A stretch of 64,000 bases of DNA from Adiantum capillus-veneris. Its lineage: Eukaryota > Streptophyta > Polypodiopsida > Polypodiales > Pteridaceae. The DNA lies in NCBI GenBank assembly GCA_014529385.2, contig CM043970.1, forward strand, positions 43,394,279 to 43,458,278. The letters run 5' to 3'. Under the pieces are notes generated by a model. It saw nothing but the letters and a program-made list of their open reading frames with translations, searched no databases and was not told the origin of the DNA. A program made the position numbers and the translations under genes. Below, one piece after another: positions 1 to 11,786 of the stretch (position 1 is the stretch's first letter; each line of letters begins with the position of its first letter).

Positions 1-367
1 ATGTCATTACAAAGAGGTTGACATCCCGATTACCTCACATATGCTGCTTGACAAAAGCGCCTGCGAACACGTCTATTGGGTTGCAAGATTGCTGCCTATT
101 GGCCAGTGTTAGAGTCCAACGAGTTATAATTGGCAACAACTCGATCTATAATATATGGATCGAACTCCCAAAATTCGCGAACATGCTACAAAGAAATGCG
201 TCTTGTTCATCACACATCATACTTGCATTGATTACAAGGACATAAGATCCTCGTTGAGAGATAGGTGTTTCGGTTGGACGGCCCCACATCCTCGTCACTA
301 CTCATAATGAGAGTAAAGCCTTATAACCTGAACATAAATTCAATCTTCTATTGGCATCCTCCATCTT

Positions 368-368
<1 letters not shown>

Positions 369-399
<31 letters not shown>
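369..399. repeat. (TC)n microsatellite
   Basis: Pure TC run. The inverted partner copy has a longer GA run at 18009-18051, so the tract changed length after the duplication. Confidence 0.95.
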
Positions 400-402
<3 letters not shown>

Positions 403-774
403 TTCACACTGTAGACTACCTCACATTCTCTAGTCATGTCCAGTCCCCACACACCTTGGTCTAGAGGTGCTTGGAGATCAAAACCACTGGGTTATGATCT
501 TGTCTTTATTGGTCAATGCTTATATTTGTGGGTACGAGAAATCTACACACCCACGTCTACATGATAGTGCATGTAGTGGACAAAACCCCTTTGCCTCTTC
601 TCTAGTTGTAGCATTTCACATCATCCTAACATCTTTTCATAGTAGATCTTTGTTCAAAGGATTACTTAGCACATTACATGTTGGCCTCCAATCTGAGTAT
701 CATGCCGTTGAAAGCTTTCCAACTTAAGGTCGCATCCGTAGAGAGGAAGAGAGGGATCACCGTTCGCCTAAGTC

Positions 775-1412
775 TAAGGTTTTTACCGTAATCCCGAAGG
801 TAGACTCTAAGATAAAAACTCAATGTAAAATCTAATCTTAAATCTAACCTAATTGAACATGTGGTGATCTGCATCTAATTGAATATGGTTAGTATGTGAG
901 TTAACAGGTGTCAAATTTTGATGGGAATATACATATTGTTGTGTAACTAGTGTTTGCTCTTTGGGCAAAGCGGGCCTTCATTGACATGCACTAAAATCTA
1001 ACCTAAATCTAGAAAAAGTTAGTCCATCAAACATAAATTTAGATCTAATCTAATCTTAAACTCAAAATAAACCTAAATCTAATCTAATCTTAAATCTAAC
1101 CTAAACCTAAATGTAATATAACTTAAATCTAAATTTAATCTACTTAATTTTAAATCTTGTCTTAATCTTAATCTAAATCTAATTTAATATTAAACTCAGC
1201 ATAAACCTAAATTTAATCCAATCTTAAATCCTAAACCTAAATATAAACTAACTTAAATCTAATATAGCTAGCTAATCTTTAATACTTTCCTAATTTTAAA
1301 TCTAACTTAATCTTAATCTAACAAAAATCTAAATCTAACCTAATCTTAAACTCAACATAAACATAAATCTAAATGTAATCTAACCTAATCTATCATTAGT
1401 TTTAACATAATC
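775..1412. repeat. Degenerate AATCTA/CCTAAA-rich tract
   Basis: About 640 bases built almost only from variants of AATCTA, CCTAAAT and TCTTAAACTC, with long stretches lacking G. It recurs inverted at 17005-17640. The unit resembles degraded CCCTAAA plant telomere repeat, but no run of exact CCCTAAA is present, so telomeric origin is only a guess. No coding potential. Confidence 0.75.
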
Positions 1413-1423
1413 TCTTCTCCCCC

Positions 1424-1460
1424 CCTCTCTCTCTCTTTGGTTTTTTATTCTTTTTTGTTT

Positions 1461-1493
<33 letters not shown>
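1424..1493. repeat. CT tracts at the copia truncation point
   Basis: Two CT runs separated by about 30 bases of T-rich DNA, joined directly to the end of the RT coding region. Copy B carries the equivalent junction at 16898-16985. Confidence 0.9.
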
Positions 1494-1496
<3 letters not shown>

Positions 1497-2280
1497 TTTG
1501 GTGCAGTGATCAGCAAATCATCGACATAAAGAACCACAATGAGAAATACATCACCCTCACGCTTTACATACAATGTTCTTTCTGTTGGACTGTTACGAAA
1601 GCCTCGTTTAACCAAATGAGTGTCAGCTTTCTCATACCAAGCACGAGGAGATTGTTTCAACCCACACAAAGCCTTCTTACATCTACATGCTTTGTCCTCT
1701 GGTCCTTTTATGACAAAACCGCGAGGTTGCGTTACATAAACTTCCTCAAATATGTCACCATTCAAGAAAGCAGTAACAATGTCTGATTGATGTACATCCC
1801 AACCAAAATGAGCTGTCAATGCACATAGAAAATGCACAGTAGTCATACGAGAAGTGGGAGAAAAAGTCTCTTCATAATCTATGCCTTTTTGTTGTGCATA
1901 ACCCTTTGCAACAAGTCCAGCCTTATGGCGATCGATCTCACCATCCGGTTTGTGTTTCAACTTGTACACCCACTTTGTACCAATGGCCTTTTTTCCAGGA
2001 GCAAAATCACATAAAGTCCATGTGTCATTTTCTATAAGTGCTCATATTCTGATTGCATGGCAACCATCCAATTTTTTAAATTCTGTGCTTCATGAAAAGA
2101 CAGAGGCTCCTCAACATCATGTAAGCTAGACACAGCCAAAGCATAACAATCTAATGCATAAGATGCATGGCAAGAGCCTGAACGAGTACGACTAGACAAA
2201 GGTGCATCCAATTTACTGTTAGGCAAAGTGTGCACCAGCCATTTTGGCATACCTCTAGCCTGCTCATTTTCAGCCCTTTA
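1490..2280 (-). pseudogene. Copia reverse transcriptase, truncated
   Basis: RVT_2-type polymerase with VYKLK-type, ARLVAKGYAQ-type and DVHQSDIVTAFLNGD motifs, then the catalytic YVDDLL box near 1525. About ten codons further on the frame runs into a (TC)n/(GA)n tract, and RNase H is missing. A one-base deletion near 2040 shifts the frame. Copy B has the same deletion, but copy C at 28711 does not. Another stop lies near 2280. No activity is expected. Confidence 0.9.
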
Positions 2281-2364
2281 ATTGTCAAGTACATCATGTA
2301 CATCTGCATCAGCTATAGGCTGATCTGTAACATTTTCAGAAACCCCCATAGGCTATACATTTGC

Positions 2365-3544
2365 CTAATTGGATCTTACATTTGTATTTCCACCAATGAA
2401 AAGAGGCAACAACGTGTCATAAATGTCCTGTGAGCTTACACTATTGTCTCTAGTACATGACAGCATGGGTTGAACATAATCTTCCACAAACACTACATCC
2501 CATGAAACCAGAATACGCTTTGTTTGCGGATGATATAACATGTAACCTTTTCTTTCAGCACTATAACCAACAAAAATACATTTGACAGCCTTATCATCAA
2601 ATTTTTTGCGTTGTGTTTGTGGCACCAAAGCATATGCCAAATAGGAAAAAACACGCATGTGCTCAATAGAAGGCTTTCTATCATGGCATGCTTCATATTG
2701 AGTAATATACTGCAAAGCTTTCGTAGGACACCTGTTAAGTACATAAGTGGCACACATGATGGCCTCAAGCCAAAAAGAATGCGGCAAAGCTTAACTTTTG
2801 ACTATACATCGTGCCATTTTCGTCAGTGACCTATTTTTCCTCTCAGCAACACCATTTTGCTGAGGTGTATAAGGCACAATACATTGGTGTTTTATCCCAC
2901 GACTAGCCAAAAATGCATTAAACTCATGAGACATACTCCCCCCCTCGATCGGAATGGAGGGTGCCCATAGTACATTTCCAGACATTTTCAGCCATAGCCA
3001 GAATTTGTTTGAAGCAAATAAAAACTTCGAACTTTGCTTTAAGCGGAAATACCCATGCATGCCTGGAGTAATCATCAATGAAAGTCACGAAGTAAAGGTA
3101 ATTGCCCAAGGACGGAGTTTGCATGGGGCCACAAACATCACTATGCACAAGCTGCAACCTGCATGTGGCCCCAACTGAACCATCCTTTGGAAACTTTGAA
3201 TGCTGCATTTTACCCAGAATACAGCCTTCGCAAACATGTTTGACAGGTGCTTCAAGAGGCGGAAAAGAAGCAACCATATCAGATTTCTGCAAACGTAGCA
3301 AACTGGCAAAATTTAGACGACCAAAACGTGCATGCCAAAGTTTTGCATCTGAAATAGCCCTTGAATTTGCAACTGCATTTGCAAAATTTTTTCCACACTT
3401 GTCGTACAAAGTGAGCTTATAAATCCCACGGCACAAAAGGCCAGATGCAACAATTTCATCACCAAAACTGACATCATGAACTGTACATCTGTCATCCACA
3501 AATTTGACTACAAGTCCAAGTCTAGCAAGTGCAGATACAGACAA
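2365..3544 (-). pseudogene. Copia integrase, broken
   Basis: Homologous to the copia integrase that joins element cDNA to host DNA. Visible parts in order: the GAG_pre/HHCC zinc region (WHARFGRLN near 3330, where the usual second His is Arg, then CEGCILGK near 3220); the first catalytic Asp (HSDVCGPM near 3140); the second Asp (HSDRGGEY near 2955); a frameshift at about 2935; the catalytic Glu (NGVAERKNR near 2850); a TAA stop near 2790; and the C-terminal region up to the VFVED strand near 2480. The frameshift after HSDRGGEY and the TAA stop are both also present in copy C, so they predate that duplication. Confidence 0.88.
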
Positions 3545-4812
3545 GAGATTCTTCTTGATACATAAAGTGCATCAACAAGTGTGAAGGAACTGCCATTTGC
3601 AGCAGTAAGCACAATCTTTCCAACTCCCTGAACCGGATAAGAAGCATTGTTGGCACAAGTGACTGAATTCGCATACGGGGCAGACTCGAGAGTGGTGAAC
3701 AATTCACAATGAGAGGTAATGTGCTTTGTAGCACCACTGTCAAAATACCACACATATGAATCTGCAGCAACTAACAAGCATGCATCATGGACAACAGGAT
3801 TGTAAGTGCACTCTTCACTAAAAGCCCATTCTGCATCAACATCAGCATTACAGTCTCCTTTTAGAGAAGACTCAACAATGGCTGCATTTGCAGTGGAACC
3901 ACCCTCTTTCTTCTTAGCCTCTTTGGCCTTCAACTTAGGACACGACTTGATCAAGTGATCATTAGCTTTACAATAATGGAAATGCATCTTCTTTTTGCCC
4001 TTATCACCAGAATAGCCAGATGAAGTGTTGCTAGCAGAAGCATTGGGAACAGAAGTTTTTCCACTCGTAGCAGAACCATAAGAAGTGGCTGCATTGCTGT
4101 TACCACCCTTTCTTTGAGAAGCAATAAAAGACTATTCAACTGCACGCTGTCTAGTCCTGTTTTTTCTGGAAAGTGACTCTTGCAACAGCAATGTGCATAA
4201 TGCATCAAACTTGACAACTTCTGGATTTCCTTGGGTCATAGGTCTCCAAGTACTAGCAAAAGTCTGGTAAGAATCTCGTAAGGCATCAAGAACTGTTTGC
4301 ACAAGGGAACTGTCTGAAATGACTTCACCTGCAGAAATAAGTTGCTCGTTGATATCCTTGACAGCAGCAAGAAAAGTGTCCATATCATCTTCCTCATGCA
4401 TAATCTTCAACTCCAGCTCTTTACACAGCAAAGAAATTTTAGCCTCATTGCGGCTTGCATAAAGACCTGCTAGAATATCCCAAGGCTATTTTGCAGATTT
4501 TACTGAGCGAATGTGAGGAACAATGGTGCACTTTACAGACAACGCAGCCAATGCATGATCCTGCGCATCCTTTACATCCCAATGAGCTTGTTCTGTTGGA
4601 GGAAAAACAACTCTAACAGCAACAATCCTTGCAGCAAGACCTGCAACATCCTCAGAACCAAGATGTACATCAATGCCCTGCACAATGTTCCAGACACCCT
4701 TTGACACAAGAACATGTTGCATCATATAAGCCCACATAGGGTAGTTGTCCCCATCCAACCTGTCCTCAATAGCATTAGATATCTTGAACACATCTGTGTT
4801 GTTGTCAGCCAT
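3508..4812 (-). pseudogene. Copia gag-protease, broken
   Basis: One reading frame runs from the ATG at 4812 (MADNNTDVFKIS...) to 3508, broken by TAG stops near 4486 and 4132. It covers a UBN2-type copia Gag (about 4812-4130), a basic spacer, a zinc knuckle near 3960 and an aspartic protease with the DSGATKH motif near 3740. The knuckle reads F-x2-C-x4-H-x4-C: its first Cys is Phe, so zinc binding would be lost. Gag would form the particle and package RNA; the protease would cut the polyprotein. A frameshift near 3550 separates this block from integrase. In copy C most of this block is deleted. Confidence 0.88.
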
Positions 4813-5146
4813 AGTAAATGTTGCACTTGATGTGAAAACTGCTCCGAAATAGGAGAAACAGAGTGGGAACAACACATGCCGTAGAACACTATGAGGCACC
4901 TGTTATGCAGAAAATGGCACTGACCAAAATTTTGCACAAAATGACAAAATAGTATGTGAATTACTGCCTGTAGTGGAAACAGAGGCCGAAATGAGTCCAA
5001 ATCAAAAATCTGAGCAGACTAAGCTCTATGGGTTTTCTTGAAATTTTTGTCGACCTGCAAACGCTTACCAAAGCTCACTAAAATCGGAGAAAGTGAGCAG
5101 GCATGTGCTGGAGCAACTGGCGACTAAGCCCGGGAGGATGCAACCT

Positions 5147-5158
5147 GCTTCGATACCA
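5147..5158 (-). other. Primer-binding site (initiator Met tRNA), mutated
   Basis: Minus strand reads TGGTATCGAAGC, two bases after the LTR end. The sister copy at 30221-30232 has the standard TGGTATCAGAGC, complementary to the 3' end of plant initiator tRNA-Met. Confidence 0.88.
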
Positions 5159-5160
5159 AT

Positions 5161-5812
5161 TGTTGGAATTAGGGTTTCAGAGAAACGCACACAGCTTGGA
5201 GAAGATGAAGGAAGCTCAAGGCACACAATAGAGAGTGTGTTAGTTAGTGTACAGTGGAAAGATAGATAGCCCTAGAGTGATGGGCGTATATACAATGCAC
5301 GGGGGAAAAACCTCCTAAAGTGGGAAAAAATGCCCCGGCGGTCCTAGTGTGTTCACACACATCACTACCACATGTATATGGTAACACACAGCATTTACCA
5401 TCAATGAACCCTTTCTTCTTTAAATTTTGAGCAATTGGAAGGACCCAAGTACAGACTATCCACACAAAAAAAAAACTTAAATTGATTTGGTATAGACCAT
5501 ACATCATACAATACATGTAACCGCCACTTCTCAGTCATGTGTAAATTCCATTGTTTATTATATCTATCCTATATACATGTGTCTGACACCGTTGACTTTT
5601 GTTAAATATAGCCGATGGAGATTGCCACCAATTGGTTGCATAGCTTGGCAAGGCCAAGTCCCTGTGTCTGTTTGCTACATTTGCCTCTACATAGAATGAT
5701 AAATTGTGTACATGAGTCATGAGCTGATGCCACAAGCCCCTGCTTCTAGTGCCCAATCTATACTTCCTTCTAGTTGCAAAAAATAATTTCAACTATAGAT
5801 TAGAGTCCAACA
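5161..5812 (-). repeat. Copia 5' LTR (652 bp), copy A
   Basis: Bounded by a perfect 7-bp terminal inverted repeat, TGTTGGA at 5161 and TCCAACA ending at 5812. A primer-binding site lies two bases inside. The same LTR occurs at 30235-30885 next to the same flanking bases (TTTGATCA), so that copy is a segmental duplicate and not an independent insertion. The 3' LTR is absent, so the target duplication cannot be tested. Confidence 0.92.
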
Positions 5813-6680
5813 TTTGATCAGTTTGGCAAATCCCTTTTTTAAACTAAGAGAGTGTAGGTTTCCTAATCAATTTAGCATGTAGCACCTTAAAAGAAAAACT
5901 CTAAATCAGACATTCAAACCCCAAATAATTCCTTGTATATCCTATTCTGCCTTTCCACAACAAGAAAGCACATGACTTTTTCCAAGATTTAATAAGCATA
6001 GTACTAACATCAAAGCCAATATTAAGTGAATCTACTGAAAACAATTTATCCCAAGAAGCTAGGTGCCAAACACCATGGAAGTAGACCACTGAAGCTTCTA
6101 AGATTTTCCACATGCATAAGGACCAATGATTGTCTGCTTCAAGCATATGCTTAATGATACATGCCCTTCTATCATGAGCATGCAGAGTCAAGTTGAAAAC
6201 ATGAAGAGCCCCCAAAGAGTAAGGAAAAAAATTATTATTTTGACCAATCGTACCAGCAGAGGTAGAGGTAGTCTTCCACAACAACTTAGACATCAAGACA
6301 ATACAAATTTGAAGCATTTTCTCAGACCAGTCCAATAATGTATGATAACAAAGCATATAGGGAACAAATATAGCTTGTATTGTTCTCAATCTAGCATGCA
6401 AAGGCCATAGATCACAAAACCAAGAAGCAATTTTCCCCTTGACTCCATCAATAAGCCACTGCTACAATTGCTTTTGAGTAGCCCCAACTCCTATGGGATA
6501 TCCCAGATGCCTGAAGATATGATCTTTTGGATATCTCTTGCCAGCCCAAATAAGAGCATCAAAGGATCTCACAAAGATATCAATCAAGAAAATAGTCAAG
6601 TTGATGGTTAACCCAACAACTAATGCATATAGATCTAGCAGCTTAGTGCATCTCAAAATATTGACATCGTGAGTCATTGC
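5813..6680 (-). pseudogene. LINE (non-LTR) pol C-terminal relic, copy A
   Basis: Broken minus-strand frames encode the region after the RT catalytic core of plant LINEs: KRYPKDHIFRHLGYPIGVG (the YLG-PIG motif) near 6520, then a leucine/tryptophan-rich stretch (RTIQAIFVPYMLCYH) and a tail to 5901. The same block, with a deletion of about 130 bp, is at 30886-31620. The copia LTR sits directly against it. No ORF is intact. Confidence 0.72.
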
Positions 6681-6954
6681 AATTACTAATCATAATTTCC
6701 CATGCATTGCATAATAGCATTAGAAATTATTTCACTCTTTGATTGCTTGATTGAGCCCTTCTTGGTCCAATATATATTACTAATTATTGAGTGATTAGAG
6801 TAGATTTCGGCTTCATTTATTTATTTATTCGTGTTCTCTTTTGGCTTGATTTCTATCACAAATAAAAAATTCCATCAATTTGCATTGGACGGTGTGCGTG
6901 CGCTGTCTACTTTTAGATTCAATTTGAACCCTCAAGTGTTTCATTTGGAGAAGT

Positions 6955-7690
6955 TCTTAGAGAAATGGCTCAATTGTCCACAATGTAGTAGGAGTTGGTG
7001 AGATTGCCTTGGTAAAGATTTAAAGAAAATACTATTAACACTTTGATAGCTCAATTTTAATGGTATCAAAGAGTTTCTTATTTGTTTGCTAGGCTATGCA
7101 AACTTTTTACCTATTGGGACAATTTATGGATGGGAAGAACAAGACCTTAGCCAAAGAGGCATCTAGTTTTTTAGGGCCACAAAAAAGAAGGCATTTTCAA
7201 AAATTTCCACCGGAGTAGGGAATTTGGATAAGATCTTTTTCTATTCGTCTCAGGGGATGCCAAGGTTGAACATGCAGAACTTGTTTAAAAATTATAATTG
7301 TTGAAATGGGCAAGGAAAACAACACATGAATCTGCCCAGCAGTTTATGAAAGCATCCATCAATGAAGTGTGCTACATCTTTTATATTTAGTAATTTTCCA
7401 CTAAGGTAATACACCACCACTTTGTTTTGAAAAATATTTGGATGATTCCATACTTGAGAGGACTATAGAGTCACTGCATGCTTCCCTTGACCTTAGGGTC
7501 TAAGGCTAGACTATCATTTAGGGTTTCATCCATATGTACCAAGTCATAGGAGGCATCACAGGTCCAAAGCACATTAAAAAAAACCCATCCTAGGGTTCAG
7601 AATAAAATCCTTGCTGAAAGACATGCTACAAAGTCCCACCATACTCGCCATCATAGTGACACACCTCTCTCTCTCTCTCTCTCCAAACAC
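6955..7690. repeat. Dispersed repeat, unclassified (copy 1)
   Basis: Direct, diverged copy of 45465-46170; both end near a CT microsatellite. Minus-strand frames of both copies give short peptide similarity but are full of stops. A LINE first-ORF origin is possible but not shown. 6681-6955 and 7700-7990 hold nothing I recognise. Confidence 0.7.
7664..7682. repeat. Short CT microsatellite
   Basis: About nine CT units at the end of the dispersed repeat. The second copy has a much longer run at 46171-46229. Confidence 0.9.
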
Positions 7691-7989
7691 GAAAATAAAC
7701 ATATGTACATAAGCATATTTATTGGCCTATATAGATATAATCTAAATATTTATGCATTGTTACCATGTGTAGGCTTGAATCTATGTTGTATACTTCTTGG
7801 TGTGTGCCATTACTTGTGTACATTTTCACCTCAGTTTTGAAAGTGAAAACATGGGTAATGTGGTTATCACTCCTTAGGATGAGAATTTTCCAAATCAATT
7901 CTTGTATACATCTTGTTTGCTAAGTAAATTATCCTTTGAAAAGAGAGTATGACAAAAAAGATTTTCTGAATTATTAGTGACAGATGACA

Positions 7990-8860
7990 AAAAATTATAT
8001 ACATTAAACTGAGGAGTTATGACGAGTTTCTTCCTTAAAAGAGAAACTAAATTTTATGAATGAATTAAGTGCAAATAGAAAGCTATGACAAAGAAGATTG
8101 GATTACACAAGGTGAATGGAAGTGACAATGTCAAAACACATTGCATCCTCATTGCTCGACACAATGACTAGTGCCATCAATGTCAGGAAGATGATTGCAC
8201 ACTAGACATATCAAAAGTTGCAATGGGAAAGGCTAGCTCTTCCCAAGGAGTTTTTGCACTTTGTCAGTGGTGTCCGGATATTGGTAGCTACCCTCAGCTA
8301 CAACAAATGTTATACAAGTAGAATATTAATAATTAGAGCACAATTAGTGTGGGGCTTAAAAGTATATACTGGTGTATATACTGGGGGGGGGTGTACTACG
8401 TAATCATGTTAGCGTATAAGGTGAGTTAGATAAGAGGGGTTTTAAAATACAAAACAATTTACCAATTTAAGAGAGATACATTAAAATAAGGGGGTTTTAT
8501 ATTCAATTTTGCAAAAAAGTTCTCAAATAAGGAGTCATTTTATTCATTCACACATGCTAGAAGAGGGGTTTCTTTAATACCTTGCAAACGCATGTTATAT
8601 AGGGGGGTATTGAATGGTGAAATCCCACCATGTGTGTGCAACACCAACTATCATGGTGCAGGGGATGTTCGCTGGTCACAAGTGCATCTACGAACAGATG
8701 TTTGTGGCATAGTAGGCATGGTCGCAGAGAGTATAAGGTAAAGTGGAACACCCATGCGTAGAGAGGATGGCGTCACAAATGTGGGAAGCACACGGCTGTG
8801 TGTAATGGTCTAGGTGGCCGTTGGTTGGGATAAAAACTGGATTGGCCAACGCCATGATTG
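7990..8860 (-). pseudogene. X8-domain gene copy 4, decayed
   Basis: Reverse-complement relative of the X8 gene at 11787-12885 and its 3' flank. The last exon is at about 8233-8297 and ends in the conserved KLLGKS-stop, but the last domain cysteine is replaced (EGSYQYP instead of EGSCQYP). The central exon at about 8640-8850 is recognisable but frame-shifted, and a TGA replaces part of it. The intronic CT tract of the other copies is nearly absent; a run of eight G lies at 8383-8390. The first exon and promoter are not recognised. This is the most diverged of the four copies. Confidence 0.75.
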
Positions 8861-8869
8861 AAGAATCAT

Positions 8870-10050
8870 CTCAATGACAATGAAAATGCATCAAGGCATC
8901 ATGGAACAACTCCACAAAGAAATTATAATCTCAGTATGAAATGATTAGTAGAAACAACTTCTAGATAATCATCATAGAAACATATCATGACATTATGGAA
9001 CAACTCCATGAAAAATTAATCATCTCAATGATAAACAATCAATACAAAAAAAAAGTAATCATTATGAAAATACATCATGACACATTAAACAACTTCATAA
9101 TCACAATCCCAAATATAACAAACCATTTCATAAGAACTCATCATGAGTAAAAACCATAAATCTTAAATTTGTAACGATTTGATGTCTACAACTAAAAAAG
9201 AAATTAAATTTTCAAAATATAAATCTTTGATAAATAATCAAAAGAATAATTGTTGACATTCACAAAGAAGAGAAATTATATGAATTGTCAAAGCATAAGC
9301 TTTAATTGTTGTGACTAAAGATTATTAAATAAATGATCAAAATTGTACGTATTTAACATTGGAAAATAACACTTTGATATCCACATGGAATTAATAAAAA
9401 GAATTATCCAAACAACATCAATATTTCAATATAACAGAAATTATATGACTTTGTTCTAACTCGATGCACATGCATCAAAATATATTTTGATACATACAAA
9501 AAGAAAATATGGAAATCAATCAAGTTATTTACTTCTTTGAGTTTTTAAACTGAATTGAAAATGATGTAAATTCACTATACTTAAATCTTGATCTATTTTC
9601 AGACAAAATTGCATATGATGCATGAAAAGATAATCCAAAAATCATGAAATAAGAAAATACATATCAATATGTCAATCGAATTGAATACAATGCAATTTCA
9701 ATATAACTAACTCTTGATCATGAAAAGAAGTTTAAAGATTCATAACAAGAAGATGAACGTGAATGGATTCAGAAACATAAAATATCTTACCTTTTGATGA
9801 TTTCGATTAAGAAAGTATTGAAAGTAGTTACCGATTTATTTGTGAGTCACTTCTGGTGCAAAATTTGACAAATTTTTCATGGCCAACATCTTTAAAACAC
9901 CCCAAAATATTGTAACATCTCTAAAAAGTCTAAACTCTCAGTTTCTAGCAAAAAGGTATGTCGATCTTAAGTTTTGATGACTTGTAGATGTGTACTGCAT
10001 GGTGCACACAGCCATGGGAGGCAACAAACACACTATTTTTGTGAAGAAAC
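8870..10050. other. AT-rich DNA without recognised gene
   Basis: 8870-9130 contains loosely repeated motifs such as CATCATGGAACAACTCCA about 100 bases apart, suggesting a decayed tandem repeat. 9130-10050 is AT-rich and stop-rich on both strands. Nothing assignable. Confidence 0.6.
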
Positions 10051-10071
10051 ATCAACCACACTCTGATACCA

Positions 10072-10308
10072 TGTTGATGAGATATATATAGAAAGAGAAG
10101 GAGAGCGAGAGTATACGTAGAGAGTGCAACCCCAAAAAAGCAGCAACCACGCTCTGATACCATGTTGATGTGACATAGAAAGAGAAGGAGAGGGAGACGA
10201 TGCGTAGAGAGTTCAACACAAGAAACCGTGTAGAATATGCACATATGATGGTATATATAAGAGGGGCCTAGGGCTATATTTAGAGTAGCCTTACATACAA
10301 GCTTAACA
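10072..10308 (-). repeat. Short LTR with duplicated PBS end
   Basis: The minus strand reads as a short LTR starting TGTTAAGC (10308) with a TATATATA box near 10250 and ending ...CAACA, followed directly by a primer-binding site TGGTATCAGAGC at 10151-10162. The LTR end plus PBS is tandemly duplicated about 91 bp away (PBS variant at 10060-10071). An LTR of about 146 bp suggests a TRIM-like or short copia remnant. No coding DNA is attached. Confidence 0.5.
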
Positions 10309-11640
10309 ATATGTTGAGTGTATAGGAATTTTAAGTGGCGCCAAAGTGTGTCCTACTCATCGTAGTGCTAGAGTTGACCTCACCACAATATTTGACCTTA
10401 GTACGTGTCACAATCCTCATCATCTGTAGTTGGAGTGGTATAGTCTATAATTGATGACCTCGCCCCCCCCAATATCGAAAATAGCATCCCAACAAGAGCC
10501 TCCATGACTCCATCTATCATGGTGCTCACTCTCTAGAGAGGAATAGCTACTAGGTAGGGTGGGACCTTGACTGGCGAGAGTCATGTAAAGGTGGGCACAA
10601 TGGTAGCCATTAACAGCTACAATGCCCACTTAGATTTGAATTTTTTTTATTCTTAGGTGTTTGATGTATTTACAGATCATATTCATAACTTGTTATGGAA
10701 AAATACATGAATCCCTAGAGGAACTTTTTAAAGGCACCTCAGTTACCCTTTAGGAGTAGATATATCTACTAAACAACTCACCCAATAGGTAGAGGAAAGA
10801 ATTCAAAGAGAAATGGCCTCCTAGCATTGTATTGAATGGCCCATTCATGTTAGGTTAAGGATTGTGCGTGATGCCTTGACTCCCTATTTTCTTTACTTCT
10901 TGTCCTTGTTGGACTGGTCTCAAAATAATCTAATCAGTTTCAAATCTAAATTACTAAAGTCTTTTTTGGGTTCATCTACTATAGCATGGCTGTCGTGATA
11001 CTACTTGGGAATCCTTATTCTGAAAATACATATGCTAGCTAGGAGGGAAACTCTACTGAAGCATATGTTTGTTTCGATACATCCTTGAAAAGATTTATGT
11101 AGGAATTGATGATTAAATGTGTAGTGTACTTTCATGGGGCGTGGGATATATTTGTATGGGATAAATGAAATCATGATGTCACTCAAAGATTTAGGGACTG
11201 AACACTGTTAGAAGCTGCAACAAATTGGTGGTCATCTTCAACTAAAAGGATCTAGATCTACATTTGATCTCACAGCCTCAGATATAGTTGAGAATGGACA
11301 TGCGAGTGTGGTGAAACGTGGTTCATGCAATAGGGTATGAATGATTAACAAATTCTTCTTTAAGAAGGGATTTAAGCATACCTTTGCTACCCTGGAGAGG
11401 ATTAATTATGTAGCTAGAAGAGGCTTATGGTTTAGGACTTTCCAATTGATAAGAGGGGGCATACCTTAATTGGAAGAAAATTCCCACTTCCAAGGAAAAA
11501 CTTCTTTGATTAAGATAGGGCTACCCTTCCAAACTTAACTCTCGTTGAGGGAGTTAGTATTAACTTATTTGTATCACTACACATGCACTTTTTCTCTTTG
11601 AAAGAAGAAAAATCATATTTCTTGAATTTAAAGAAAAACT
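10309..11640. other. No gene recognised; contains repeat shared with 44270-44430
   Basis: 11150-11310 is a direct, diverged copy of 44270-44430 (shared stretch around AAATTGGTGGTCATCTTCAA). The rest has short stop-broken frames only. Both copies are unclassified. Confidence 0.6.
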
Positions 11641-11713
11641 TGTACCTTCTAATAATCTAATATATTAGAATCTAATATATTCCCACGGAAATAGGACCAT
11701 GGAGTGTAATGTC

Positions 11714-11722
11714 TATATAAAG
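11714..11722 (+). promoter_or_regulatory. TATA box of X8 gene copy 1
   Basis: TATATAAAG lies about 73 bases before the ATG at 11787, giving a leader of roughly 40 nt if transcription starts about 30 bases downstream. The same box and leader occur before copy 3 at 32545-32553. The upstream block from 11645 is also conserved between the copies. Confidence 0.7.
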
Positions 11723-11786
11723 GGCCACAAGGCGCTTCATTTTTCAATCATTAGTAATTACTGTAACAGGAGAAGGAGAGAAGAAG

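Larger units (their letters stand above)
1..2640. repeat. Inverted-repeat arm A (partner 15770-18425)
   Basis: The reverse complement of this stretch is found at 15770-18425. It includes the truncated copia pol end, its GA tract, the AATCTA-rich tract and the non-coding flank. The arm probably runs past the window edge, because similarity to 18425-18440 continues to base 1. Positions 400-775 hold no gene that I recognise. Confidence 0.85.
1445..5812 (-). mobile_element. Ty1/copia retrotransposon, copy A, 3'-truncated
   Basis: On the minus strand the order is 5' LTR (5161-5812), primer-binding site (5147-5158), gag, protease, integrase, then reverse transcriptase. This is the copia order, with integrase before RT. 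It ends abruptly about ten codons after the YVDD box, in a GA tract at about 1490. RNase H, the polypurine tract and the 3' LTR are missing. Coding is broken by in-frame stops and frameshifts in gag, at the protease/integrase border, in integrase and in RT, so the copy is dead. The 5' LTR abuts a LINE relic at 5813. Confidence 0.93.
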
